A DNA stretch of 64,000 bases, taken from contig NZ_JACHDN010000001.1 in the NCBI RefSeq assembly GCF_014201095.1, forward strand, positions 496,001 through 560,000. The letters are read 5' to 3'. Positions 30,060 through 39,695 of this stretch are shown here, piece after piece. The notes beneath the pieces are model-generated. The model searched no databases, was not told where the DNA came from, and worked only from the letters and a program-made list of their open reading frames with translations. The DNA is from Cellulomonas hominis (GTDB lineage Bacteria > Actinomycetota > Actinomycetes > Actinomycetales > Cellulomonadaceae). Every line of letters begins with the position of its first letter. The first letter of the stretch is position 1. A program made the position numbers and the translations under genes.

Positions 30060-31375
30060 CGGTCCGTCCTCGGGTCGGGGTCGGTCAGGGCGAGGGGGGT
30101 GGCCAGCGCGGCCGGCGGCGGCACCGCGGCCGGACCCGGGGCGGCGCCCGCGGCGGGGAGCGGCGCGGCGTGCCACGCGTGCCGGTGCGCGTCGGCGGCG
30201 TGGCGCGCGGCACCGGCCGCCGAGGGCTCCGGGGCCGGGCCGGGGCGCGGCGGGCCCGCGGGGCCGGGACGCCCGGGGTCGCCCGGGGTGCTGCGGCCGC
30301 GCAGCGGGCCGAGGGTGAGCGCCAGCGCGACCAGCACGCCCACGCCCAGCCCGATGAGCACCGCGGTGGTGGAGAACCACACGAGCGCCACGGCGGCGCC
30401 GGTGAAGAGCGCCGTCCACACGTACAGGATGATCACGGCGCGGCGGTGGGTGTGCCCGAGGGCCAGCATCCGGTGGTGCAGGTGCATCCGGTCCGGGTGG
30501 AACGGCGACTTCCCGGACCCCACGCGGCGCACCACGGCCAGGCCCATGTCGAGCAGCGGCAGCAGCAGCACCGCGACCGGCAGCACGATCGGCAGGAACG
30601 CCGGGAAGGACTCCCGGGTGTTCACCACGGCCAGGTTGATCTGCCCGGTCACCAGGATGCCCGCCGCGGCGATCACCAGGCCGATGAGCATCGAGCCCGA
30701 GTCGCCCATGAAGATGCGCGCCGGGTTGAAGTTGTGCGGCAGGAACCCGATGCAGGCGCCCACCAGCAGCGCCACGATGAGCGTCGCGAGGCTCGAGTAG
30801 TCCCCCGGGCTCGCCTCGCGGGTGAGCTGGTAGGAGTAGAGGAAGAAGCCGGCGCCGCCGATCGCGATCAGGCCCGCCGCCAGGCCGTCCAGCCCGTCGA
30901 CGAAGTTCACCGCGTTCATGGCGACCACCACGACGAGCACGGTCAGCCCGAGCATCACGCGGTGCGAGCCCAGCACCACCCCGTCGATCGGCAGCTGGTA
31001 GAGCTGCACGCCCTGCGACGCCATGACGAACGCCGCGAGCACCTGCCCGACGAGCTTGGTCATCCAGTCCAGGTCCCAGATGTCGTCCGCCACGCCCAGC
31101 GCGCAGACGATCGTCGCGGCGGCCGCGATGCCGATGATCGGCTCGGGCCGCGCGAACACCGCGTCCAGGAACGGCAGCCGGCTCGCCATCACCAGCCCGA
31201 CGAGGAGGCCGCCCCACATGGCCAGGCCGCCCAGCCGCGGCGTCGGGATGGAGTGCACGTCCCGCGTCCGCACCGCCGTGATGGCCCCCCACCGCAGGGC
31301 GCACCACCGCGCCACCGGCGTCAGCAGGTACGTCGCCGCCGCGGCGATCAGCAGGAGCAGGAGGTACGCCCTCAC
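30056..31375 (-). CDS. wecA: Undecaprenyl-phosphate GlcNAc-1-phosphate transferase (WecA/MraY family)
   Basis: 439 residues, about eleven membrane spans. It transfers a sugar-1-phosphate from a UDP-sugar to undecaprenyl phosphate at the inner membrane. Motifs: GVADDIWDLDW (catalytic Asp pair, about 97-98), NAVNFVDGLDGLA, FMGDSGS and HLHHRML; the last is typical of WecA/TagO rather than MraY. A Pro/Ala/Gly-rich tail of about 75 residues follows the last span. Four-base overlaps join it to tsaC and atpI. Confidence 0.92.
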   Translation of the reverse strand: MRAYLLLLLIAAAATYLLTPVARWCALRWGAITAVRTRDVHSIPTPRLGGLAMWGGLLVGLVMASRLPFLDAVFARPEPIIGIAAAATIVCALGVADDIWDLDWMTKLVGQVLAAFVMASQGVQLYQLPIDGVVLGSHRVMLGLTVLVVVVAMNAVNFVDGLDGLAAGLIAIGGAGFFLYSYQLTREASPGDYSSLATLIVALLVGACIGFLPHNFNPARIFMGDSGSMLIGLVIAAAGILVTGQINLAVVNTRESFPAFLPIVLPVAVLLLPLLDMGLAVVRRVGSGKSPFHPDRMHLHHRMLALGHTHRRAVIILYVWTALFTGAAVALVWFSTTAVLIGLGVGVLVALALTLGPLRGRSTPGDPGRPGPAGPPRPGPAPEPSAAGAARHAADAHRHAWHAAPLPAAGAAPGPAAVPPPAALATPLALTDPDPRTDR

Positions 31376-32028
31376 CGGCCGGGATCACCCACCACCGGCG
31401 CGACCTCGCGGAGCTGCTCCAGGCTGATCGCGCCCTGGCGCACCACCCGCAGCTCGTCGCCCGTCGCGTCCACGATCGTCGAGGCCACCTGGCCCGGGGT
31501 CCGGCCGCCGTCGAGGTAGGTCTGCACCCGGTCGCCCAGCTGCTCGACCGCCTCGCCGACCTCCAGCGCCGACGGCTGCCCGGTCCGGTTCGCGCTCGAC
31601 ACCGCCATCGGGCCGGTCCGGGACAGCAGCGCCAGGGCGACCGGGTGGTCCGGCACCCGCAGCGCCACGGTGCCGTGCGTCTCGCCCAGGTCCCACGCGA
31701 GCGACGGCTGCGCGACGAGGATGACGGTCAGCCCGCCGGGCCAGAACGCCTCCGCGAGGTCCCGCACGGCGGCGGGCACGCCCATCGCCAGGCCGTCCAG
31801 CGTCCGCACGTCCGGCATCAGCACCGGCGGCGGCATCTGGCGGCCGCGGCCCTTGGCGGCGAGCAGCGCCGCGACGGCGGGCGGGGTGAACGCGTCCGCG
31901 CCGATGCCGTACACGGTGTCCGTGGGCAGCACCACGAGGCCGCCGCGCGACACGGTGTGCACCGCGGCGTCGAGGGACGGCCCCCAGGTGGCGGGGTCGG
32001 TCGCGTCCAGCACGGTGGGATCGGTCAC
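31372..32028 (-). CDS. tsaC: L-threonylcarbamoyladenylate synthase (TsaC/Sua5/YrdC)
   Basis: 218 residues; uses threonine, bicarbonate and ATP to make the intermediate for t6A at position 37 of ANN-decoding tRNAs. The YrdC domain shows RGGLVVLPTDTVYGIGADAF and SSANRTGQPSA. There is no C-terminal Sua5 domain. The start is GTG 32028, overlapping the prmC stop as GTGA. The position behind prmC is conserved in actinomycetes. Confidence 0.93.
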   Translation of the reverse strand: MTDPTVLDATDPATWGPSLDAAVHTVSRGGLVVLPTDTVYGIGADAFTPPAVAALLAAKGRGRQMPPPVLMPDVRTLDGLAMGVPAAVRDLAEAFWPGGLTVILVAQPSLAWDLGETHGTVALRVPDHPVALALLSRTGPMAVSSANRTGQPSALEVGEAVEQLGDRVQTYLDGGRTPGQVASTIVDATGDELRVVRQGAISLEQLREVAPVVGDPGR

Positions 32029-32948
32029 GGCTGCGAGTCTCCCACGGCGACCTGGGCGCCCGGGGCCGGCCGTCCGGCGCGCCGCCGGGCCACCAGCATG
32101 CGGGGCCGGCCGGTCAGGTCCGGCCGGGTCTCGACCCCCTCGAACGCCCCGGTCGCCTCGGCGGCGGCCCGGGCGGCGGCGTCCTGGACCTCCGCGTGCT
32201 CCATGACCAGCAGCCCGCCGGGCGCCAGCAGGCGCGCGGCGGCGGCGAGCACCGCGCGCGGGACCTCCAGGCCGTCCGCCCCGCCGCCGTAGAGGGCGAG
32301 GTCCGGATCGTGGTCGCGGACCTCGGGGTCCACCGGCACGGCGTCCGGGGGGATGTACGGCGGGTTCGACACCAGGACGTCGACGGTGCCGTCCAGGTCG
32401 GCGAGCAGGCCGGGGTCGCGGACGTCCCCCAGCTCGACGCGCATCGTGCCGCTGCCCGAGGCCCCGTGGTTGTGCCGGGTCAGGCCGACCGCCGCGGGCG
32501 ACGCGTCCACCGCCACCACCCGCGCGCCCGGCACCTCGGTGTCCACGGCCAGCGCGATGCCGCCGGCACCGCAGCACAGGTCGACGACCAGCGGGCTCGC
32601 TCCCCCGTCCGCGAGGCGCGCCGCCTCGTCGACCGCGACCTGCGCGACCGTCTCGGTCTCCGGCCGCGGCACGAAGACGCCCGGCTCCACCCGCAGGGTC
32701 AGGTAGCGGAACACCGTCGAGCCGACGATGTGCTGCAAGGGCTCGCGGCGACGACGCCGGTCGACCAGCTCGGCGAACTCCTCGGTGAACCCCTCCGGCA
32801 CCGGCGGGGCGAGCACCAGGTCCAGGCGCGGCAGCCCGAGCGCGTACGCGGCCAGCGCGGTGGCGTCGTGCCGGGGCGAGCCGACGCCGGCCTCGGCCAG
32901 CACCCGCGCGGCGCCGTCGACGAGGGTGCGCATCGTCGGGGCGGTCAC
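32025..32948 (-). CDS. prmC: Release factor glutamine methyltransferase
   Basis: 307 residues; methylates the Gln of the GGQ motif in RF1/RF2. SAM-binding motif [15 protein letters not shown] and the substrate motif VSNPPYIP are intact. The start is GTG 32948, whose GTGA overlaps the prfA stop; an ATG five codons later (32933) is possible. It modifies the product of the gene just upstream. Confidence 0.95.
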   Translation of the reverse strand: MTAPTMRTLVDGAARVLAEAGVGSPRHDATALAAYALGLPRLDLVLAPPVPEGFTEEFAELVDRRRRREPLQHIVGSTVFRYLTLRVEPGVFVPRPETETVAQVAVDEAARLADGGASPLVVDLCCGAGGIALAVDTEVPGARVVAVDASPAAVGLTRHNHGASGSGTMRVELGDVRDPGLLADLDGTVDVLVSNPPYIPPDAVPVDPEVRDHDPDLALYGGGADGLEVPRAVLAAAARLLAPGGLLVMEHAEVQDAAARAAAEATGAFEGVETRPDLTGRPRMLVARRRAGRPAPGAQVAVGDSQP

Positions 32949-34063
32949 CGGTGCCGCCCCCCGTCCGCGCCGGCACCGGCACCGGCCGCCGCCAGCCGCG
33001 CCGCCTCGTCCGCGTCCACCGCGGACTGCACGACCGGGCCGAGGTCGCCGTCGAGGACCGCGTCGAGGTTGTACGCCTTGTACCCGGTGCGGTGGTCCGC
33101 GATCCGGTTCTCCGGGAAGTTGTAGGTCCGGATGCGCTCGGAGCGGTCCACCGTGCGGACCTGGGAACGCCGGGCCTCGCTCGCCGCGGCGGCCGCCTCC
33201 TCCTGGCGGGCGGCCAGCAGCCGCGCCCGCAGGACCCGCATCGCCTGCTCGCGGTTCTGCAGCTGCGACTTCTCGTTCTGCATCGACACGACGATGCCGG
33301 TGGGCAGGTGCGTGATCCGCACCGCCGAGTCCGTGGTGTTCACCGACTGCCCACCGGGGCCGGACGAGCGGTACACGTCGATCCGCAGGTCGTTCGGGTC
33401 GACCTCCACCTCGCCCTCGTCCTCGACCTCCGGGAACACGAGCACGCCCGCCGCGGAGGTGTGGATCCGGCCCTGCGACTCCGTCACCGGCACGCGCTGC
33501 ACGCGGTGCACGCCGCCCTCGTACTTCAGGCTCGCCCACACGCCGTCCGCGGGGTCGGTGACCGCGCCGCGGGCCTTCACCGCGACCTGCACGTCCTTGT
33601 AGCCGCCCAGGTCGGACTCGGTGGACTCCAGCGTCTCCGTCCGCCAGCCGCGGCGCTCCGCGTACCGCAGGTACATCCGCAGCAGGTCGCCGGCGAACAG
33701 CGCGGACTCCTCCCCGCCCTCGCCGGCCTTGATCTCGAGGATGACGTCGCGGGCGTCGTCCGGGTCGCGCGGCACCAGCACCCGGCGCAGCCGCTCGGCG
33801 GCGTGCTCCTCGGCCTCGGTCAGCGACGGCAGCTCGGCCGCGAACGCCTCGTCCTGCTCGGCCAGCTCGCGGGCGTCCGCGAGGTCCTCGGCCGCCGCCC
33901 GCCACGCCGCGTGCGCCTGCGCCACCCGCCCGAGCTCGGCGTACCGCCGGCCGAGGTTCCGGGCCAGGGCCTGGTCGGCGTGCACCGCCGGGTCGGCGAG
34001 CTGCTCCTCGATCCGGGCGTGCTCGTCGAGCAGCGGCCGCGCCGCGGCGAACGGGTCGGTCAT
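32945..34063 (-). CDS. prfA: Peptide chain release factor 1
   Basis: 372 residues; recognises UAA and UAG. The GGQ motif is in [14 protein letters not shown], and the tripeptide PVT ([10 protein letters not shown]) fits the RF1 PxT anticodon-like motif. ATG 34063 has a strong ribosome-binding site (GGAGGAG). It is separated from rpmE by a terminator-like hairpin. Confidence 0.97.
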   Translation of the reverse strand: MTDPFAAARPLLDEHARIEEQLADPAVHADQALARNLGRRYAELGRVAQAHAAWRAAAEDLADARELAEQDEAFAAELPSLTEAEEHAAERLRRVLVPRDPDDARDVILEIKAGEGGEESALFAGDLLRMYLRYAERRGWRTETLESTESDLGGYKDVQVAVKARGAVTDPADGVWASLKYEGGVHRVQRVPVTESQGRIHTSAAGVLVFPEVEDEGEVEVDPNDLRIDVYRSSGPGGQSVNTTDSAVRITHLPTGIVVSMQNEKSQLQNREQAMRVLRARLLAARQEEAAAAASEARRSQVRTVDRSERIRTYNFPENRIADHRTGYKAYNLDAVLDGDLGPVVQSAVDADEAARLAAAGAGAGADGGRHR

Positions 34064-34119
34064 CGCTGTCTCCTCCGGGGCCGTCTCCCGGGGCGCGACC
34101 GGCCCCGGACATGCGACGA

Positions 34120-34161
34120 CGCCGGTGACCGCGGTCCGTGAGGGACCGCCGGTCACCGGCG
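34120..34161 (-). terminator. Hairpin after rpmE
   Basis: CGCCGGTGACCGCGGTCC (34120-34137) pairs with 34143-34161 with one bulge/mismatch. It lies between the rpmE stop and the prfA start and probably attenuates or ends rpmE transcription. Confidence 0.6.
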
Positions 34162-34170
34162 TCGGATCGG

Positions 34171-34386
34171 CTAGTTGGCCGGGCGCTTGCCGTAGCGCGC
34201 CTCGAACCGGGCCACGCGGCCACCGGTGTCGAGGATCTTCTGCTTGCCCGTGTAGAACGGGTGGCAGGCGCTGCAGACGTCGGCGCGGATCTCGCCGGAG
34301 GTCGAGGTGGAGCGCGTGGTGAACGTGTTGCCGCAGGTGCAGGTCACCTGGGTCACCACGTACTCGGGGTGGATGTCAGTCTTCAC
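34171..34386 (-). CDS. rpmE: 50S ribosomal protein L31
   Basis: 71 residues starting at GTG 34386 behind a GAGGAGA ribosome-binding site. It keeps the zinc-binding cysteine form: TCTCGNTF near the N-terminus and [12 protein letters not shown] later. Actinomycetes often have a second zinc-free L31 elsewhere, so this is the zinc-replete version. Confidence 0.97.
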   Translation of the reverse strand: MKTDIHPEYVVTQVTCTCGNTFTTRSTSTSGEIRADVCSACHPFYTGKQKILDTGGRVARFEARYGKRPAN

Positions 34387-34567
34387 GGTGTTCTCCTCGG
34401 GTTGGGTCTCCGGGTCGTGCGCACGAGCCGCGCACGTGAACCGCAGACCGACGGAACAGTCTGCCAGAACAGCGGGCCCCCGCGAAATCTTCCCGGCCGC
34501 GCACCCGGGCCGCCCACGGTGACGAACCCGGACGATCCACCCCCTCGGCGCCACCTACGATGACGCC

Positions 34568-35725
34568 ATGCTCCGCATCGGCCTCGTGATCGACGACGGC
34601 CTGGACCGTCCCGACGGCGTGCAGCAGATCGTCCTCACGCTCGGCGCCCGCCTCACCGCCCTGGGCCACGAGGTGCACTACCTGACCTCGACGACGACCC
34701 GCACGGACCTGGCGAACCTCCACGTGCTGTCCCGCCACGTCGCCGTCCGGTTCAACGGCAACCGCCTCGGGACCCCGCTGGCCGCCCCGCGCGCGGCGGT
34801 CCGGCGGCTGCTGGACGAGGTCCCGTTCGACGTCCTGCACGTGACCATGCCGTACAGCCCCGTGCTGGCCGGCCGGGTCGTGTCCGCCGCGCACCCGCGG
34901 ACCGCGGTCGTCGGGTCGTTCGTCATCTACCCGCAGGACGCCGCCACGCGTTGGGGCATCCGGGCGCTGGGGCGCATCGAGCGGCGGCGGCTGCGGCGGT
35001 TCGACGCGATCAGCGCGCTGTCCGAGGCGGCGCAGGAGTCCGTGCAGCAGGCCTACGGGCGGCGGGTGCCGATCATCGGGGCGCCGGTGGAGCTGGGGGC
35101 GGCGCCGGGTGCTGTCGAGGGCGCGGTCGCGCGTGCCGGCGGCGACGACCGCCCGGTGCGGATCCTGTTCCTCGGGCGCCTCGTGGAGCGCAAGGGCCCG
35201 CGCGAGCTCCTCGCCGCCGCCGCCGCGCTGCACCGCCTCGGGACCGCCCGCCCCTGGACGCTCACGCTCGCCGGGCGCGGACCCCTGCTGGACGACCTGC
35301 GCGAGCGCGCCCGCGCCGCCGGCATCGCCGACCAGGTGGACTTCCCCGGCTTCGTGGCGGAGGAGGACAAGAACGCCCTGCTCGCCGGGGCCGACGTCGT
35401 CGTTCTGCCGTCCACCGGCGGGGAGAGCTTCGGCATCTCGGTCGTCGAGGCCCTCGCGCACGCCGGGGGCGTCGTGCTCGCCGGCGACAACCCCGGCTAC
35501 CGCACCCCGATGGCCGGCCTCGAGGACCAGCTCGTGCGGCCCGGCGCGACCGGGTCGTTCGCCCGCACGCTCGCGCACTGGGTCGATGCCCCGGCGGCCC
35601 GCCGCGCGGCGCTCCCCGCCCAGCGCGCGGCGGCGTCCCGCTTCGAGGCGGGCGAGATCACGGCCCAGACCCTCGCCCTCTACTCGGAGGCCCTCGCCAC
35701 CCGCCGCGGCACGCGGCACTCCTGA
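34568..35725 (+). CDS. Glycosyltransferase family 4 (GT-B fold)
   Basis: 385 residues, no signal peptide or clear membrane span. The N-terminal acceptor domain begins LRIGLVIDDGLDRPDGVQQ (glycine-rich loop), and the C-terminal donor domain has LFLGRLVERKGPRELL and ESFGISVVE, the E-x7-E pattern of retaining GT4 enzymes. Donor and acceptor cannot be told; mannosyl- or glucosyltransfer to lipid or glycan is typical. A TACGAT box ends seven bases before the ATG, suggesting a leaderless mRNA. It diverges from rpmE. Confidence 0.85.
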   Translation: MLRIGLVIDDGLDRPDGVQQIVLTLGARLTALGHEVHYLTSTTTRTDLANLHVLSRHVAVRFNGNRLGTPLAAPRAAVRRLLDEVPFDVLHVTMPYSPVLAGRVVSAAHPRTAVVGSFVIYPQDAATRWGIRALGRIERRRLRRFDAISALSEAAQESVQQAYGRRVPIIGAPVELGAAPGAVEGAVARAGGDDRPVRILFLGRLVERKGPRELLAAAAALHRLGTARPWTLTLAGRGPLLDDLRERARAAGIADQVDFPGFVAEEDKNALLAGADVVVLPSTGGESFGISVVEALAHAGGVVLAGDNPGYRTPMAGLEDQLVRPGATGSFARTLAHWVDAPAARRAALPAQRAAASRFEAGEITAQTLALYSEALATRRGTRHS

Positions 35726-35751
35726 CGACCGCGGGAGTGGTCCCGGGGCAG

Positions 35752-35846
35752 CCCACGAGCACCGGGGGCACCCGGGCACCCGCGCATCCCCCCGGGCACC
35801 CGGGCATCCCACGAGCACCCGGGCACCCCACGAGCACCGGGGGCAC
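35752..35846. repeat. Low-complexity repeats, CCCACGAGCACC units
   Basis: The 20-mer CCCACGAGCACCGGGGGCAC occurs exactly at 35752-35771 and 35827-35846, with degenerate GGGCACCCGGGCATCC units between. The surrounding stretch 35726-36059 has no convincing gene; its content is GC-rich repeats. Confidence 0.6.
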
Positions 35847-36059
35847 TCCGCGGCGCACCCCCGGCGCACGTACGACACCCCCTCGCCGCTCGCGCCCTCC
35901 CCGTGCGAGCACCGCGCAGGCACGCGGGGCAGCCCCCGGGCGCGGGGGCAGCCCTCGGGCGCGGGGGGCATCTTCCGAGCACGCGGGGTATCCCGTCACG
36001 CACCCCCGATGCGCGCCGCGTGCCCCCTCGGCGGGTCGGTGTCCGGCCACCGGGGACGG

Positions 36060-36097
36060 CGACGGGGCGGCACCCCCGTGGGAGTGCCGCCCCGTCG
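36060..36097 (-). terminator. Strong hairpin, probable original rho terminator
   Basis: CGACGGGGCGGCAC (36060-36073) pairs perfectly over 14 bp with 36084-36097, with a 10-base loop. It lies immediately beyond the IS110 element on the side away from rho, as expected if the element inserted between rho's stop codon and its terminator. Confidence 0.6.
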
Positions 36098-36129
36098 TGG
36101 GCCGTGCGCGCGGACGCTCCTATGGTTCG

Positions 36130-37182
36130 TCAAGCCGGGAGTGGGCCGTGTTCGAGTTGGCGGAACAGGTCGCGGGCGATGTAGCGCTTGAGGCAGCGGC
36201 GGATCTCGCGGTCGGTCTTGCCCTGGGCGCGGCGGCGGTCGATGTAGTCGCGGGTGCGCTGGTCGTAGCGGGCGCGAGACAGGGCGATGACGTGCAGCGC
36301 GCGGTTGAGCTGGCGGTCCCCGGAACGGTTCAGCCGATGCCGGATCGTCATGCCTGAGGACGCGGGGATCGGGGCGGTCCCGGCGAGCATCGCGAACGCG
36401 GCCTCGGAGCGGATCCGTCCCGGGTGGGACCAGGCGATCAGGACCTGGGCGGCGGTGAGGGCTCCGATCCCGGGCTGGGTCAGCAGGTCGGGCCGCCACG
36501 AGCGCACGATCTCACCGATCGCGGTCTCGTGGTCGCGGGCCTCGCCCTGCAGGGTCAGGACCCGGCGCGCCAGGGTCCGCAGGACGTTCGCGGTGGTCAC
36601 CGTCTGACGGTCCCAGGCCGATCGGGTCCGCAACCGGGCGGCGGTCTGGACCGTCACGGTCGTGTTCGCCCCGCGCAGCACGGCGCGCAGCTCCTCTGGC
36701 GCCGCGGTGACCAGAGCGAGCAGCTGGCGCTGAGCCAGGGTCGCGGCCTCGACCCCCGAGCGGCGGGCCGCCATGAGAACGGCGAGCTCGGCGCGAGGAC
36801 CGTCGTCCTTGATCCGCGCGAGGTGCTCGCGGGCCAGGGCCTCGCGTGCGGCGCGGACCGCGTCCAGGGAGTCGGACTTCGCGCCATGACGTCGGGCGGC
36901 TCGCTTCGGGCGGTCCAGCTCCACGACCTGCTCACCGGCCGACCCGAGGAACCGGGCCAGACCGGCGCCGTAGCCGCCGCCACCTTCCAACGCCCAGACC
37001 CGCGAGCCACCACGGATCGCGCCGACCCAGGTCAGCAGCTCGCCATAGCCACCCGGATCGGTGCTGACGGTCAACTCGCTGAGCGTGCCGCCAGTGGTCG
37101 CGTCCACGACCGCGGCGGTGTGGGTGTGCTTGTGGGTGTCGACCCCGATGACGAGATCGACGCGTTCAGCCAGACTGGTCAC
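36130..37182 (-). CDS. IS110-family transposase (DEDD recombinase)
   Basis: 350 residues. The N-terminal RuvC-like DEDD domain begins LVIGVDTHKHTHTAAVVD, with later acidic residues in ALEGGGGYG and KSDSLDAVRAARE. The C-terminal transposase domain has LLTQPGIGALTAAQVLIAW and SSGMTIRHRLNRSGDRQLNR. Start GTG 37182 matches the family start (VTSLAERVDLVIGVDTHK). It looks full length and intact, so the element may still move. It is in the same orientation as rho. Confidence 0.93.
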   Translation of the reverse strand: MTSLAERVDLVIGVDTHKHTHTAAVVDATTGGTLSELTVSTDPGGYGELLTWVGAIRGGSRVWALEGGGGYGAGLARFLGSAGEQVVELDRPKRAARRHGAKSDSLDAVRAAREALAREHLARIKDDGPRAELAVLMAARRSGVEAATLAQRQLLALVTAAPEELRAVLRGANTTVTVQTAARLRTRSAWDRQTVTTANVLRTLARRVLTLQGEARDHETAIGEIVRSWRPDLLTQPGIGALTAAQVLIAWSHPGRIRSEAAFAMLAGTAPIPASSGMTIRHRLNRSGDRQLNRALHVIALSRARYDQRTRDYIDRRRAQGKTDREIRRCLKRYIARDLFRQLEHGPLPA

Positions 37183-37197
37183 TGCGTACTCCTTCGA

Positions 37198-37430
37198 ACC
37201 GGAGGAACGTGAGGTTCCGGTCCGGCTGGAGATCGGCAGGACTGTGACGGGACACGCCCGCGTCCACGGGCGGTCAAGCTCCTGATCAGGCCAGCAACTC
37301 CGGTCGGGCCGGGGCCGGCAGGCACGCGCGGACAAGTCCGCTCGAAGGCACGAAGCCAGTCAGACGTAGAGTCACGCGCGCACCCACCGAACACAGCCCA
37401 CCGCTCAGCGAGCCGCAGGCACAAGCCTCA
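37198..37430 (-). ncRNA. Candidate bridge RNA region of the IS110 element
   Basis: IS110-family elements encode a structured bridge RNA in the non-coding end, often upstream of the transposase. This 250-base region has no gene but several hairpins: ACCG...GAAC/GTTCCGGT (37198-37221), CGCCCG/CGGGCG (37255-37272) and GCGGAC-AA-GTCCGC (37328-37341). The RNA's borders and its target- and donor-binding loops cannot be fixed by eye. Confidence 0.35.
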
Positions 37431-37433
37431 CAG

Positions 37434-39440
37434 TCAGTCGTCGGACTTGCCGCCCATGCCCGGGGTGGTCTTCTGGACCTGGAGCAGGAACTCCACGTTG
37501 CTCTTCGTGTCGCGGAGCTTGCCGAGCAGCAGCTCGATGGCCTGCTGCTGGTCGAGCGCCCCCATCACGCGGCGGAGCTTCCAGATGATCTTCAGCTCGT
37601 CCGGGGAGATGAGGATCTCCTCGCGCCGGGTGCCCGACGCGTTGACGTCGACCGCCGGGAAGATGCGCTTGTCGGCGAGGCCGCGGGAGAGCCGGAGCTC
37701 CATGTTCCCGGTGCCCTTGAACTCCTCGAAGATGACCTCGTCCATCTTGGAGCCGGTCTCCACCAGCGCCGACGCGAGGATCGTCAGGGAGCCGCCGTGC
37801 TCGATGTTGCGCGCGGCGCCGAAGAACCGCTTCGGCGGGTAGAGCGCCGAGGCGTCCACGCCGCCGGAGAGGATGCGCCCGGAGGCCGGGGCCGCCAGGT
37901 TGTACGCGCGCGACAGGCGGGTCAGCGAGTCGAGCAGCACGACCACGTCCTGGCCGAGCTCGACCAGTCGCTTGGCGCGCTCGATCGCGAGCTCCGCGAC
38001 CATCGTGTGGTCCGACGCGGGGCGGTCGAAGGTCGAGGCGATGACCTCGCCCTTCACGGTGCGCTCCATGTCCGTGACCTCCTCGGGGCGCTCGTCGACG
38101 AGCACGACCATGAGGTGGACCTCGGGGTTGTTCGCGGTGATCGCGTTGGCGATCTGCTGCATGATGATCGTCTTGCCGGCCTTCGGGGGCGCGACGATGA
38201 GGCCGCGCTGGCCCTTGCCGATCGGGGCGACGATGTCGATGACCCGCGGGGTGAGCTGGTGCGGGTCGCTCTCCAGGCGCAGGCGGTCCTGCGGGTACAG
38301 CGGCGTGAGCTTGGAGAACTCCGGGCGCTGCCGGGCCTGCTCCGGCGACATGCCGTTCACCGTGTCGAGGCGCACCAGGGCGTTGGCCTTGTTCGGCCGG
38401 TTGCCGCCCTGCTGCTGCGGCTGGGCCTCGCCCTCGCGGGGCGCCCGGACGGCGCCGGTGATCGCGTCGCCGCGGCGCAGGCCGGCCTTGCGGACCTGGC
38501 CGAGCGGCAGGTACACGTCGTTCGCGCCCGGCAGGTAGCCGCTGGTGCGGACGAACGCGTAGGACTCGAGGACGTCGAGGATGCCGGCGACCGGGACGAG
38601 GACGTCGTCCTCGGTGAGCTCGACCTCCTCGTAGGCGCCGACCTCGCCGGTGCGCGGGCCGCGGCCGCGCTTGGTGCGGTCCCGGTCGCGGTACCGGTCG
38701 CGCGAGCGCCGGCGGCGGCCGCCGCGCTCGTCGTCCTCGCCGCGGTCCTGCTGCGGGGCGCGGTCGCGCTGCTCGGCCTGCTGACGCTGGTCCGGCTGCT
38801 GCTGGCGCTGCTGCCGGTCGCGGTCGCCGCCGGTCGTCGGGCCCTCGGGGAGGGTGACGTCCACGGTCGGCGCGCCGGCGCCGCGGCCGGCCCGGCGGGA
38901 CCGGCGCTCGCCGGTGACCGCGCCCACGGCGTCGGCCGCGCGGGCGGCGCGGTCGTCCCGGGCGTCGGGCTGCTGGGCGTTCTGCCGGTTGTCGAGCGCG
39001 GCCTCCAGGCCGGCGAGCACGTCGACGGCGCGGCCGGCGGCGGCACCGTCGGCGGCCGGGGCGTCGGCGGACGCGGCGCGGACCGGACGGCGGCGCTGCC
39101 CGCGGGGCGCGTCGGTGCCCTCGGCGGCCGGCGCGGTGCGCTCGGCGGCGGGCGCGGTGCTCTCGGCGGCCGGCGCGGTGCTCACGGCGGCCGGCGCCTC
39201 GGCGGGCTGTCCGGCATCACGGGTGGCGGCGCGGCGGGCGCGGGCGGGCCGCTCGCCGCCGCCCTGGCGCTTCGCCTGGATGGCGTCGACCAGGTCGCTC
39301 TTGCGCATGCGGGACGTGCCGGTCACGCCGAGCTCCGCGGCGAGGGCCTGCAGCTCGGGCATGCGCATCGCGGAGATGGCACCGCCACGGGCGGAGCCGC
39401 CGGAGCCGGTGCTCACGGCGGGCTCGATGGTTTCTGTCAC
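37434..39440 (-). CDS. rho: Transcription termination factor Rho
   Basis: 668 residues; hexameric RNA helicase. The N-terminal Rho_N segment (AMRMPELQALAAELGV ... MRKSDLVDAI) is followed by a long low-complexity insert of Ala/Glu/Pro, then Arg/Asp/Gln, typical of high-GC actinomycete Rho. The RNA-binding domain and the ATPase with P-loop PPKAGKT (about 418-424) are intact. I chose GTG 39440 (VTETIEPAV); the frame is open upstream but without conserved sequence. The 269-base leader (39441-39709) has a possible -10 box TATGCT near 39690 but no clear gene. Confidence 0.96.
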   Translation of the reverse strand: MTETIEPAVSTGSGGSARGGAISAMRMPELQALAAELGVTGTSRMRKSDLVDAIQAKRQGGGERPARARRAATRDAGQPAEAPAAVSTAPAAESTAPAAERTAPAAEGTDAPRGQRRRPVRAASADAPAADGAAAGRAVDVLAGLEAALDNRQNAQQPDARDDRAARAADAVGAVTGERRSRRAGRGAGAPTVDVTLPEGPTTGGDRDRQQRQQQPDQRQQAEQRDRAPQQDRGEDDERGGRRRRSRDRYRDRDRTKRGRGPRTGEVGAYEEVELTEDDVLVPVAGILDVLESYAFVRTSGYLPGANDVYLPLGQVRKAGLRRGDAITGAVRAPREGEAQPQQQGGNRPNKANALVRLDTVNGMSPEQARQRPEFSKLTPLYPQDRLRLESDPHQLTPRVIDIVAPIGKGQRGLIVAPPKAGKTIIMQQIANAITANNPEVHLMVVLVDERPEEVTDMERTVKGEVIASTFDRPASDHTMVAELAIERAKRLVELGQDVVVLLDSLTRLSRAYNLAAPASGRILSGGVDASALYPPKRFFGAARNIEHGGSLTILASALVETGSKMDEVIFEEFKGTGNMELRLSRGLADKRIFPAVDVNASGTRREEILISPDELKIIWKLRRVMGALDQQQAIELLLGKLRDTKSNVEFLLQVQKTTPGMGGKSDD

Positions 39441-39695
39441 GAAGGACCCTTCCCCCTCGTCGGGGACCGTCACCCTCCGTCGGGGTGCGGTCCGCGTCCG
39501 GTCCTCCGTCGGGACCGGCGCCTCGGTGACGCCGCACGGGTCGCGCGTGCGCGTCGACTGCCGTGGGCTGGATCGTTCCCGGTCTCGGGGCTCATGGGAC
39601 CCGGGCCTTCGGGGCGCTGGGCACGCGCGGCGCTGCACCCGAAAAAGGCTGAGCGGATATCAGGACGAGGGTCCGGGGAACGGCGCCAGCATACC

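Larger units (their letters stand above)
36110..37433 (-). mobile_element. IS110-family insertion sequence (ends approximate)
   Basis: A single transposase gene flanked by about 250 bases of non-coding DNA upstream and little downstream, between the rho stop codon and a rho terminator-like hairpin. IS110 elements usually lack clear terminal inverted repeats, and I find none, so the ends are estimated from the neighbouring features only. Confidence 0.7.

Noticed and set aside
35752..35846. Possible CRISPR array
   Set aside because: Only two exact repeats and the sequence between is degenerate repeat, not spacer.
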